This document shows positions 1-8,867 of a stretch of DNA of 45,678 nt, piece by piece. A program made the translations under genes and the position numbers. The stretch is from Cellulomonas sp. (GTDB lineage Bacteria; Actinomycetota; Actinomycetes; Actinomycetales; Cellulomonadaceae). Location of the stretch: NCBI GenBank assembly GCA_022013895.1, contig JAKLPK010000047.1, positions 1 to 45,678 on the forward strand, in the 5' to 3' direction. Within the stretch, counting starts at the first letter, position 1. Each line of letters begins with the position of its first letter. The notes beneath the pieces are model-generated. The model made no database searches. It was not told where the DNA came from and saw only the letters and a list, made by a program, of their open reading frames with translations.

Positions 1-102
1 GGTCGACATGACCTGCTCCTCCTCCCCCAGGGCGCCGGACAGCACGTCGTCGCGGATCTGATCCGCGATCTGCACGTAGACGGGGTCACGCCCGTCGAAC
101 AC
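1..102 (-). CDS. GntR-family transcriptional regulator, N-terminal fragment
   Basis: Only the first 34 codons lie in the window; the gene runs off the left edge. Reading from a GTG at 102-100 gives VFDGRDPVYVQIADQIRDDV followed by LSGALGEEEQVMST, the usual start of the GntR winged-helix DNA-binding domain (PVYxQIxxQIRxxIxxGxLxxGxxLPS). The short N-terminus before PVY fits the small YtrA-like GntR regulators, which often sit upstream of ABC transporter genes, but the subfamily cannot be confirmed without the C-terminal part. An in-frame TGA lies 9 codons upstream and GGGAG sits 5-9 nt before the GTG, supporting this start. The operator-like site at 125-142 is 23 bp upstream, which suggests autoregulation (inference). 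Confidence 0.8.
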   Translation of the reverse strand, partial: MFDGRDPVYVQIADQIRDDVLSGALGEEEQVMST

Positions 103-124
103 GGTCAGCTCCCGACGTTCAGTG

Positions 125-142
125 GTTCATTACATGAGTAAC
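125..142. promoter_or_regulatory. Operator-like inverted repeat upstream of GntR gene
   Basis: The sequence GTTCATTACATGAGTAAC begins GT and ends AC and contains the perfect inverted repeat TTAC-ATGA-GTAA (130-141). GntR operators often follow GT-N-TA-N-AC symmetry. It lies between the start codon of the regulator and a possible minus-strand -10 TATGGT at 150-145, so bound protein could block its own promoter. It is AT-rich against a very GC-rich background, which makes it stand out. Confidence 0.5.
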
Positions 143-343
143 TAACCATAGCGGTCCGCATCGCGCAACCCTGCGCTGCGCCGGCTCCAGGGCAGCGGCG
201 CTCGACCACCCGTCGACCGATCCGATCCGCCCCTCGGACGGCTTTCATCCCACGAAGTGAGGCCAAGATCACGGCCGAGGTCCATGGCGTCCCACCCGAC
301 CGGACGGTCCAATGGAACGACCCCTTCGGACGAGGAGTGCGTC

Positions 344-562
344 ATGGCCACCCTGGAGATCGACCCGAGCCCCCGGACCAACGACGTCATCACCGCGTTG
401 CGACGCCACCTACGCACCGGCGACCTCACGGTGCAGCACGGTCCGCACGGGGTCCGCACGCTCATCCACACCGACGCCGGACCCGCCGAGCTGTCCCTGG
501 CCGCAGCCCTCTACCTCGACCCGCTCGGCATCGCCTGGGACGTCACGGAAGTCGCGGCCTGA
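344..562 (+). CDS. Small hypothetical protein, 72 aa
   Basis: I do not recognise a family. The product starts MATLEIDPSPRTNDVITALR, is 72 residues, has no membrane segment or cysteine, and looks like a small mixed alpha/beta cytosolic protein. The ATG at 344 was chosen because GAGGAG ends 5 nt before it; an open frame extends upstream to 257 but that part is Arg/Pro-rich and has no ribosome site. The gene stands alone, convergent with asd, and the pair share the hairpin at 581-611. Codon use matches its neighbours, so it is probably real. Confidence 0.6.
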   Translation: MATLEIDPSPRTNDVITALRRHLRTGDLTVQHGPHGVRTLIHTDAGPAELSLAAALYLDPLGIAWDVTEVAA

Positions 563-580
563 GAACCCCTACCGAGCACG

Positions 581-611
581 ACGCCCCCGCCCGGACACCG
601 GACGGGGGCGT
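581..611. terminator. Bidirectional terminator hairpin between the 72-aa gene and asd
   Basis: ACGCCCCCGCCCGG (581-594) pairs with CCGGACGGGGGCGT (598-611) with one C-A mismatch and a 3-nt loop. It lies in the 63-bp gap between two convergent genes, the expected place for a shared intrinsic terminator. No clear T-run follows on either strand, which is common in high-GC actinobacteria. Confidence 0.7.
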
Positions 612-625
612 TCGACACCCGGGGT

Positions 626-2931
<2,306 letters not shown>

Positions 2932-2968
2932 GCGAAACTCACATCCGGGGGAGTGGGGCGACGCGGCG

Positions 2969-2974
2969 ATTCTA
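2969..2974 (-). promoter_or_regulatory. Putative -10 element for lysC-asd
   Basis: Read on the minus strand this is TAGAAT, a near-consensus -10 hexamer, and would place the transcript start about 30 nt before the lysC GTG. No good -35 is seen at 16-18 bp. It is the best promoter candidate for lysC, which is cut off from the recR operon by the plus-strand gene at 3154. Confidence 0.45.
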
Positions 2975-3013
2975 CGGCGCAGGTCCGATCGACCCCGCCC
3001 GCTCCCAGATCGC

Positions 3014-3032
3014 GGTCAACGACCGCTTGACC
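3014..3032. promoter_or_regulatory. GGTCAA-N7-TTGACC inverted repeat
   Basis: Perfect 6-bp arms separated by 7 bp, in the 222-bp divergent gap between lysC and the gene at 3154. Each arm also reads as a -35-like TTGACC on one strand. It may be an operator or two divergent -35 boxes; no regulator is identified. The rest of the gap shows nothing else recognisable. Confidence 0.3.
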
Positions 3033-3153
3033 AGGGAGTTCGTCGGTCGATGTCAAGGAAGTGTGGAGGTCGTGGCCCGCGGGATCCGGACGGGAACACA
3101 GCGGTGCGCACACTCGTTGGGCGACATGGGATGACTCATCCGAGAGGACTGTG

Positions 3154-3564
3154 ATGGCACGGCGGAAGCGGTACGAAGAGCTCGAGCGCGACGACGGCAC
3201 GATCGTGCGCTACGAGCCGCACGAGAACGGCGGTGGCATGGTCGCCACCGGAGCCCAGGTCGCCCGGGACGCCTACGTGGCGCCGACGGCGTGGGTGGAC
3301 CCGGGAGTCAAGATCGCCTCGGCCGTCCGGCTCGGTGACCACGTGTGGGTCGAGGACGAGGCGTCGATCGCCCGCGGCGCCCGGGTCGGGAGCCACGCCC
3401 ACATCGGCCGGGCCGCAGCCCTGGGCGTCGGCGCCCGGGTCGGCGAGCGCGCGACCGTCGGGGCCGGTGCGACCGTCGAACCGCATGCGAACGTCGAGCC
3501 GCAGAGCGCCGTCGCGGACGCGTCCGTCGTGCGCCGCCGCGCCGGCTACGTCACCGCCGCCTGA
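3154..3564 (+). CDS. Hexapeptide-repeat (left-handed beta-helix) protein
   Basis: The 136-aa product has a short charged N-terminal head (MARRKRYEELERDDGTIVRY) and then repeated hexapeptides such as VARDAYVAP, ARVGSHAHIG, GVGARVGERATVGAGATV, the pattern of left-handed parallel beta-helix proteins (gamma-carbonic anhydrase and acyl/acetyltransferase-like). It is shorter than gamma-carbonic anhydrases (about 170-200 aa), has only two His residues within the coil (SHAHIG, EPHANVE), and lacks an obvious catalytic C-terminal helix, so enzyme activity is uncertain. Start ATG 3154 follows GAGAGGA with a 5-nt gap; a GTG directly before it (3151) is possible. It splits the otherwise minus-strand recR-lysC series. 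Confidence 0.75.
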   Translation: MARRKRYEELERDDGTIVRYEPHENGGGMVATGAQVARDAYVAPTAWVDPGVKIASAVRLGDHVWVEDEASIARGARVGSHAHIGRAAALGVGARVGERATVGAGATVEPHANVEPQSAVADASVVRRRAGYVTAA

Positions 3565-3606
3565 GCCGCAGCCGCCCGCCGCTCGGCGCGCCCGTCGATC
3601 GGCAAC

Positions 3607-3649
3607 GCCGTCGGACGTCACAGCCGTCGGACGTCACAGCCGTCGGACG
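3607..3649. repeat. 16-bp tandem repeat, 2.7 copies
   Basis: The unit GCCGTCGGACGTCACA occurs at 3607-3622 and 3623-3638 with a partial third copy at 3639-3649, all without mismatch. It lies in the 97-bp convergent gap between the hexapeptide gene and the DUF5063 gene. Perfect identity suggests recent slippage duplication; the palindromic GACGTC core within each unit could form small hairpins. Confidence 0.8.
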
Positions 3650-3661
3650 GCGCGGCCGAGG

Positions 3662-4225
3662 TCAGGACTGGAGGGCGTCGTACTCCGCCTCGGCCGCCAC
3701 GTCGTCGTCCACGTCCAGACGGGCGTGCGCGAGCACGGTCTGCAGCGCCCGCAGCACGCTGGAGGCCGTCGAGCCCCAGTCGGACAGGTAGGAGAACTGC
3801 CACCACCACAGGGCCTCGACCACCTGGCCGGACTCGTAGTGACGCAGGCCCTGCGCAAGCGCCTGCGCGATCGTCACGAGACCGCCCGAGACGGTGACCT
3901 GCTCGACGTCCTCGCCATCGAGCGGGTCCACCACCTCGGTGTACTCGTCGATTCCCTCGAAGACGTTCGCCAGGTTGGCCCGCAGCGGGTCGACGTCCGG
4001 GTCGGGCCCCAGATCGGGTTCGAACCGCTCGACCGGGACCACGTCGACCGTCGCGCCCAGCCGGGCACCGACCGCGAGCACGTCGGAGACAGCCAGCAGC
4101 AGCAGCGGCAACGACGACTCGGCGGTGCTGCCCGCGGCGACCTCCGTCACGGTGCTGAGGTAGTCCCGGGCCTCGTCGGCCACGTCCTGCGCGATCACCA
4201 GCAGATCGACGTCGTCGGTGCTCAT
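3662..4225 (-). CDS. DUF5063 domain-containing protein
   Basis: A 187-aa acidic cytosolic protein starting MSTDDVDLLVIAQDVADEAR, with the conserved stretch HYESGQVVEALWWWQFSYLS near residues 135-155 typical of DUF5063 proteins. Function is unknown. It is positioned directly after recR, and in many actinobacteria a gene of this family sits between recR and the aspartokinase gene. The ATG at 4225 was chosen because AGGAGG (4240-4235) precedes it by 9 nt; that ribosome site overlaps the recR stop codon (4241-4239), so translation is probably coupled. The open frame begins a few codons upstream but without a better site. Confidence 0.8.
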   Translation of the reverse strand: MSTDDVDLLVIAQDVADEARDYLSTVTEVAAGSTAESSLPLLLLAVSDVLAVGARLGATVDVVPVERFEPDLGPDPDVDPLRANLANVFEGIDEYTEVVDPLDGEDVEQVTVSGGLVTIAQALAQGLRHYESGQVVEALWWWQFSYLSDWGSTASSVLRALQTVLAHARLDVDDDVAAEAEYDALQS

Positions 4226-4238
4226 GTCCGTGTCCCTC

Positions 4239-4838
4239 CTACGCATTGATCCTGCGCCGGCCTTCGAAGGCCCGGCCCAGAGTGACCTCGTCCGCGTACT
4301 CCAGGTCCCCGCCGACCGGCAGCCCCGAAGCCAGTCTGCTGACCGTCAGCCCCATCGGCACCAGCAGCCGGGCGAGGTAGGTGGCGGTCGCCTCCCCCTC
4401 GACGTTCGGGTCGGTCGCCAGGATCACCTCGGTCACCACACCGTCCGCGAGCCGGGTCATCAGCTGGACGATCCGCAGATCGTCCGGTCCGACACCCGCG
4501 ATCGGATTGATGGCGCCGCCGAGCACGTGGTAGCGCCCGCGGAACTCCCGGGTCCGCTCGATCGCGACGACGTCCTTGGCCTCCTCGACGACGCAGATCA
4601 CGGTCGGTGACCGTCGCGAGTCGCGGCAGATGCGGCACCGCTCCTCCTGGGCGACGTTGCCGCAGATCTCGCAGAACCGGACCTTGGCCTTGACCTCGGT
4701 GATCGCGTCGACGAGCCGGCGCACATCGGCCGGATCGGCCGCCAGGATGTAGAACGCGATGCGCTGGGCGCTCTTGGGGCCGACCCCGGGCAACCGCCCG
4801 AGCTCGTCGACCAGGTCCTGGATCGCGCCTTCGTACAC
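4239..4838 (-). CDS. recR: Recombination mediator RecR
   Basis: RecR works with RecF and RecO to load RecA on gapped DNA. The 199-aa product has the N-terminal helix-hairpin-helix [11 protein letters not shown] (residues 16-26), a four-cysteine zinc finger (Cys56, 59, 68, 71 in CEICGN and CRIC), and a Toprim domain beginning [10 protein letters not shown] near residue 80. Length is standard (about 200 aa). The start is a GTG at 4838 with no ribosome site; instead TAGGCT, a -10-like box overlapping the dnaX stop, lies 6 nt upstream, which points to a leaderless transcript in addition to read-through from dnaX. Confidence 0.97.
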   Translation of the reverse strand: MYEGAIQDLVDELGRLPGVGPKSAQRIAFYILAADPADVRRLVDAITEVKAKVRFCEICGNVAQEERCRICRDSRRSPTVICVVEEAKDVVAIERTREFRGRYHVLGGAINPIAGVGPDDLRIVQLMTRLADGVVTEVILATDPNVEGEATATYLARLLVPMGLTVSRLASGLPVGGDLEYADEVTLGRAFEGRRRINA

Positions 4839-4844
4839 GCCGTC

Positions 4845-4850
4845 AGCCTA
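4845..4850 (-). promoter_or_regulatory. Putative -10 of leaderless recR promoter
   Basis: TAGGCT on the minus strand, 6 nt before the recR GTG. Its first three bases are the dnaX stop codon TAG. Confidence 0.45.
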
Positions 4851-7394
4851 CGGGCTGGGTGCGACCGGTGAGCCGAAGGGTTCGACCTGCTCGTCGATCA
4901 CCTTCCCGCCGAGCAGCTGGGCGACCAGGGGCGCGCCGACCAGGCCGGAACCGGCGATCTCCGGGTCGTCGGGGGACGGCTCGTCCTCCAGATCGGGTCC
5001 GGGGTACACCGGCTCGGAGCGCCCGGGTGCGGGGTACGCGGGCGCGGGGCGCCCGGGGGCGGGGCTCTGGGGTGCGGGGCGCACGGGTGCCGTGGCCACC
5101 GGTCTGCGGACCGCGGCCGCGCGGGTCGGCGCGGGGGCCGGGCCGGACTCGTCGTCCCACGGCGGCTCGTCGAGCGGGGGCACGTCGTCCCACGGTGGTG
5201 CGGGGTCGGAGCCCTGCTGCTCGGGGGACGCAGCGGTCGGCTCCGGGCGCCCGACGCCCGGTGTGGTCTGCGGTGCGGCGGACGGCGGGGATGCCTGGGG
5301 CTGCGAACCCGGCGCTGCCGAACCCCGCGGTGAGGCGTCGTGCGGTGCCGAGCCCTCCGGCGACGAGCCCCGCGGCGGTGTCCCGTGCGGCGCGGCCTCC
5401 TGCGGCGCAGTCCCCTGCGATGCGGAGGCCCGCCGCGACCCGGGTGTCGACCGCCCCTCGGCGCCCGGTGCCGCGGAGGCGGGCCGCGCACCGGGCTGCG
5501 GCGTCACGTCCCACGACGCCTCGGCCTGGGCGCGCGTGGGCATCGCGGTGCCCGACGACGGTGTCGCCGTGGAGGTCGGCGTCTCAGCCCCGGACAGCAC
5601 CGCCTCGACCCGGACCTCCAGACCCAGGGTCTCCCGAAGCGCACGGGCGATCACCTCGGCATGCTGACTGCCCTTGAACGCCGAGGCCAGACCGGGCAGC
5701 GTGAAGCCGAGTCGCAAGGTGGTGTCATCCAGCGACAGCGGCAGCGCGTTGTCCTGGACCAGCGCATAGGTCGCCTTGCGCAGCGCACGGGCCTGCTCGA
5801 GGACCTCGGGCCAGCGCCGACGCAGCATCTCGGTGTCGAGCGCCTGGCGGGTCGCACCGGGGGCGGGGGCAGTTGCCGGGGCGGGGGCGGTCTGCGCAGC
5901 AGCGGCAGCACGCCCTGCGGGACGGGCCGCCGGTGCAGGGGCTTTCGCTTCCGCGGCGACCTCCGGATCCGCGACCTCCGGATCGGAGGTCGCCAGGCTG
6001 GAGGTCCCCTGGCTGGCCGCCCCAAGGCTGGCCGTCTCCGGGCTGGCCGTCTCAGGCGTGGCGAGGCCCGGCGTGGCGAGGACCGGGGACGCGGGCACCG
6101 GGGTGGCGGGAACCTGGGCCTCCGCGGGCTCCTGAGCGGCCGATGTCCCGGTGCCGGTCGTCGGCGTCGAGCGCGCGGGAGGCGCCTCCGCCGGCCGGGC
6201 GATGACGGCCGCCGCTGCACCTGGGTCGAACCCACGCTCCAGCCGGTCCAGCCGCGCCCCGAGCCCGGTGCGCGAATCGTCGACGGCGGGCAGCAGGAGC
6301 CGCGCCATGAGCAGCTCGAGCTGGAGCCGGGGCGAGGTCGCACCGGCCATCTCGGTGAGCGCGACCGAGGCGAGATCGGCGGACCGGGACAGCTCGAAGG
6401 CGCCCAGGTGCGTCGCCTGCGACCGCATCCGCTCGAGCTGATCGGTCGGGACGTCGCGCAGCGCGGCCGACGCATGCTCACCGGCGGCCGAGATGACGAT
6501 GAGGTCGCGCAACCGTTCGAGCAGGTCCTCGACGAACCGGCGCGGTTCGTGACCGCTGGAGATCACCCGTTCGACCACTCGGAACGCCGCGGCGCCGTCG
6601 CGGGCTGCGAGTGCCTCGACCAGGTCGTCGAGCAGTGAGGCGTGGGTGTAGCCGAGCAGCGCGACCGCAGGCTCGTACTCCAGCCCCGCGGGCCCGGACC
6701 CGGCGATGAGCTGGTCGAGCACCGAGAGGCTGTCCCGCACCGACCCGCCGCCTGCCCGGACCACCAGGGACAGGACGCCGGCACCGACCGGGACCTCCTC
6801 GCGCCCGCACACCTGCTCCAGGTACGGCACGAGGACATCGGGCGGCACCAGCCGGAACGGGTAGTGGTGGGTGCGCGAGCGGATGGTGCCGATCACCTTG
6901 TCCGGCTCCGTCGTCGCGAACACGAACTTCACGTGCGGCGGGGGCTCCTCGACGATCTTGAGCAGCGCGTTGAACCCCTGCGGCGTCACCATGTGCGCCT
7001 CGTCGAGGATGAACACCTTGAACCGGTCCCGCGCCGGGGCGAACGTCGCCCGCTCCCGCAGCTCACGCGCATCGTCCACACCGCCGTGGCTGGCGGCGTC
7101 GATCTCCACCACGTCGAGGCTGCCCGGCCCACCGGTGGCCAGCTCGAGGCACGACGGGCAGACACCGCACGGGGTGTCCGTCGGGTGCTCCTCGGTGTTC
7201 TGCACGCAGTTGAGCACACGCGCGAGGATGCGCGCCGAGCTCGTCTTGCCGCAGCCGCGGGGCCCGGAGAACAGGTACGCGTGATTCACCTGGCCGGAGC
7301 GCAGCGCGTGCCGCAAGGGTGCGGTCACGTGGTCCTGCCCGATGACCTCCGCGAAGGTCTCCGGCCGGTACCGGCGGTACAGCGCTGTGGTCAC
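4848..7394 (-). CDS. dnaX: DNA polymerase III subunits gamma/tau
   Basis: Clamp-loader ATPase that opens the beta sliding clamp and, as tau, couples polymerase to helicase. The 848-aa product starts GTG with VTTALYRRYRPETFAEVIGQ, has Walker A GPRGCGKTS (residues 44-52), a zinc-binding segment with CVQN...CGVCPSC, Walker B FILDEAHM, sensor 1 FATTEPDKV and IRSRTHHYPF. The AAA+ and clamp-loader domain III cover about residues 1-370. The rest (about 480 residues) is dominated by Pro/Ala/Thr/Ser-rich low-complexity sequence around one ordered block (residues about 510-620, LDTEMLRRRWPEVLEQARAL), making it longer than many DnaX proteins. No A-rich slippery site is visible, so gamma by frameshifting is unlikely. 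A TAGGGT box 6 nt before the GTG suggests a leaderless mRNA. Followed by recR and DUF5063. Confidence 0.96.
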   Translation of the reverse strand: MTTALYRRYRPETFAEVIGQDHVTAPLRHALRSGQVNHAYLFSGPRGCGKTSSARILARVLNCVQNTEEHPTDTPCGVCPSCLELATGGPGSLDVVEIDAASHGGVDDARELRERATFAPARDRFKVFILDEAHMVTPQGFNALLKIVEEPPPHVKFVFATTEPDKVIGTIRSRTHHYPFRLVPPDVLVPYLEQVCGREEVPVGAGVLSLVVRAGGGSVRDSLSVLDQLIAGSGPAGLEYEPAVALLGYTHASLLDDLVEALAARDGAAAFRVVERVISSGHEPRRFVEDLLERLRDLIVISAAGEHASAALRDVPTDQLERMRSQATHLGAFELSRSADLASVALTEMAGATSPRLQLELLMARLLLPAVDDSRTGLGARLDRLERGFDPGAAAAVIARPAEAPPARSTPTTGTGTSAAQEPAEAQVPATPVPASPVLATPGLATPETASPETASLGAASQGTSSLATSDPEVADPEVAAEAKAPAPAARPAGRAAAAAQTAPAPATAPAPGATRQALDTEMLRRRWPEVLEQARALRKATYALVQDNALPLSLDDTTLRLGFTLPGLASAFKGSQHAEVIARALRETLGLEVRVEAVLSGAETPTSTATPSSGTAMPTRAQAEASWDVTPQPGARPASAAPGAEGRSTPGSRRASASQGTAPQEAAPHGTPPRGSSPEGSAPHDASPRGSAAPGSQPQASPPSAAPQTTPGVGRPEPTAASPEQQGSDPAPPWDDVPPLDEPPWDDESGPAPAPTRAAAVRRPVATAPVRPAPQSPAPGRPAPAYPAPGRSEPVYPGPDLEDEPSPDDPEIAGSGLVGAPLVAQLLGGKVIDEQVEPFGSPVAPSP

Positions 7395-7400
7395 GGCGCC

Positions 7401-7406
7401 ACCCTA
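7401..7406 (-). promoter_or_regulatory. Putative -10 of leaderless dnaX promoter
   Basis: TAGGGT on the minus strand, 6 nt before the dnaX GTG at 7394; no Shine-Dalgarno sequence is present between them. Confidence 0.5.
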
Positions 7407-7528
7407 GTTCGACCCACCCATATCCCCACCCCGTCCGCCCTCCCCCGCCCCATGGCCCAAGCCCTCCCCGCCCCTAGCCCCGCTGCCCCCCTCCAGCCCG
7501 CAACCCCGCCATCTCGGCCAACCGCCGC

Positions 7529-7572
7529 CGAATCGGCTCACATCTCAGCCGACTCGACGCAAGTCGGCCGAG
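7529..7572 (+). repeat. Dispersed intergenic repeat, copy A
   Basis: A 44-bp stretch that aligns without gaps to 19463-19506. Shared core TCGGCYSACATCTCRGCCGA, then a 13-bp middle, then GGCCGAG. In the middle this copy has CGACGCAAG while copy B has the reverse complement CTTGCGTCG. Rich in GGCCGA/TCGGCC, so it can fold. Confidence 0.55.
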
Positions 7573-7619
7573 CCGGGCGAAGCGGAGCGGGCCGGGCCGG
7601 GCGAGGCGGAGCGGGCCGG
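7572..7619 (+). repeat. 24-bp tandem duplication
   Basis: The unit GCCGGGCGARGCGGAGCGGG plus CCGG occurs at 7572-7595 and 7596-7619 with a single A/G difference. It directly follows repeat copy A. Confidence 0.8.
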
Positions 7620-7672
7620 GGCGGGGCCAGCGGGGCGGGCGGAGCGGGGCAGCCGGCGGGGTCGGCCGAGCC

Positions 7673-7693
7673 GGGCGGGCGGGGACGGGCGGG
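7673..7693 (+). other. G-quadruplex-capable G-runs
   Basis: Five runs of three or four G with 1-2 nt loops (GGGC, GGGC, GGGGAC, GGGC, GGG) on the plus strand, ending 8 bp before the -10 box at 7701. This occupies the -35 region of the downstream promoter. Short loops predict a stable quadruplex if single-stranded; a role is inference. Confidence 0.45.
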
Positions 7694-7700
7694 TGCGGCC

Positions 7701-7706
7701 TACCGT
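7701..7706 (+). promoter_or_regulatory. Putative -10 of leaderless promoter, LigD-type polymerase
   Basis: TACCGT, 5 nt before the ATG at 7712; no ribosome site between. Confidence 0.5.
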
Positions 7707-7711
7707 GGGGT

Positions 7712-8767
7712 ATGGCGAAGGCTCCGGCGGTCGAGGTGGAGGTACGGGGGCGCCCTGTGCGGGTGTCCAGCCCGGACCGGATCTGCTTCGCCGAGCTCGG
7801 GATCACCAAGCTCGACCTCGTGGAGTACGTGATCGCCGTCGGCGACGGCATCCTGGCGGCGCTGCTGGAGCGGCCCACCACGCTCGAACGGTGGCCCAAG
7901 GGCTGGTCCGCCGACGCCAAGCGGGCCACCCGGCAGGACCCCTCGGGCGACGCCTTCTACCAGAAGCGGGTGCCCGCCGGCGCTCCGCCGTACGTGCAGA
8001 CCGCGCGCATCGCCTTCCCGTCGGGCCGCACGGCCGACGAGGTGGCCCCGACCGAGCTGGCCGTCGTCGTCTGGGCGGTCAACCTCGGCACACTGACCTT
8101 CCATCCGTGGCCGGTGACCAGGTCCGACGTCGACCGGCCGGATCAGCTGCGCATCGACCTGGACCCGCAGCCGGGCACGGACTTCGCCGATGCGGCCCGC
8201 GTCGCGCCCCACCTGCGCGAGCTGCTCGCGGCGCATGGTCTGACCGGGTTCCCGAAGACGTCGGGGGGCCGCGGCATCCACGTGTTCGTGCCGATCGAGC
8301 CGCGCTGGGACTTCGTCCAGACCCGCCGGGCCACCATCGCGCTCGGCCGTGAGCTCACCCGCCAGCTGCCCGAGGCGGTCACCGTGAACTGGTGGAAGGA
8401 GGAGCGGGGACAGAGGATCTTCGTCGACTACAACCAGATGGCCCGTGACCGGACCATGGCCTCGACGTACTCAGTCCGGGCCAACGCGCATGCGACCGTC
8501 TCGGCGCCGCTCACCTGGGACGAGATCGGCTCGGTCCACCCGGACGACTTCACCGTTCGCACGATGGCGGCACGGTTCGCCGCGGTCGGCGACCTGTTCG
8601 CCCCGCTCGCCGCGGGCGCGCAGCCGCGCGGCTCGCTCGACTCGCTGCTCGAGCTGGCCGACCGGCAGGACCGGGACGGCGACGGCGGCGACCTTCCCTA
8701 CCCACCGGACTACCCGAAGATGCCGGGCGAGCCGCCGCGGGTGCAGCCGAGCCGCGCGAAGCACTGA
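7712..8767 (+). CDS. Stand-alone LigD-type polymerase (primase-polymerase) domain protein
   Basis: A 351-aa archaeo-eukaryotic-primase-fold polymerase of the LigD polymerase-domain family, which adds nucleotides (often ribonucleotides) at DNA ends during non-homologous end joining or gap repair. Catalytic motifs visible: metal-binding Asp149 and Asp151 in RIDLDPQPG, the KTSGGRGIHVF segment (182-192) and Asp239 in RIFVDYNQM. The family context FHPWPVT before motif I is also present. No ligase or nuclease domain is fused and no Ku gene is nearby, so it may serve the NHEJ set encoded elsewhere or act alone like the mycobacterial free-standing Pol/Prim proteins. The C-terminal 50 residues are charged and probably flexible. 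Likely leaderless from TACCGT at 7701. Confidence 0.92.
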   Translation: MAKAPAVEVEVRGRPVRVSSPDRICFAELGITKLDLVEYVIAVGDGILAALLERPTTLERWPKGWSADAKRATRQDPSGDAFYQKRVPAGAPPYVQTARIAFPSGRTADEVAPTELAVVVWAVNLGTLTFHPWPVTRSDVDRPDQLRIDLDPQPGTDFADAARVAPHLRELLAAHGLTGFPKTSGGRGIHVFVPIEPRWDFVQTRRATIALGRELTRQLPEAVTVNWWKEERGQRIFVDYNQMARDRTMASTYSVRANAHATVSAPLTWDEIGSVHPDDFTVRTMAARFAAVGDLFAPLAAGAQPRGSLDSLLELADRQDRDGDGGDLPYPPDYPKMPGEPPRVQPSRAKH

Positions 8768-8828
8768 GGGCCCTGCCGACCGTGTCGACGGGCCGGCCCA
8801 ACCGGCCTCCGGGACGACGGCGTCCAGG

Positions 8829-8834
8829 TACCGT
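8829..8834 (+). promoter_or_regulatory. Putative -10 element
   Basis: TACCGT, 33 nt before the ATG of the gene at 8868, leaving a leader of about 27 nt that carries its ribosome site. Confidence 0.35.
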
Positions 8835-8867
8835 TGTGCCGACCCGGCTTCTGCGTGAAGAGGTGAC

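Larger units (their letters stand above)
7407..7700. other. Divergent intergenic region dnaX / LigD-type polymerase
   Basis: About 300 bp without a credible gene. The left half is C-rich on the plus strand (runs of CCCC up to about 7500), the right half strongly G-rich (7570-7695). It holds a dispersed repeat (7529-7572), a 24-bp tandem duplication (7572-7619) and a set of G-runs (7673-7693) next to the promoter of the downstream gene. Open frames here are low-complexity Arg/Pro/Gly and were not accepted. Confidence 0.6.

Noticed and set aside
2932-3153. Lysine riboswitch or T-box leader before lysC
   Set aside because: No conserved L-box or T-box sequence; only about 30 nt separate the likely -10 from the start codon.
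4848-7394. Programmed frameshift in dnaX
   Set aside because: No A-rich or other slippery heptamer with downstream hairpin was seen near the end of domain III.
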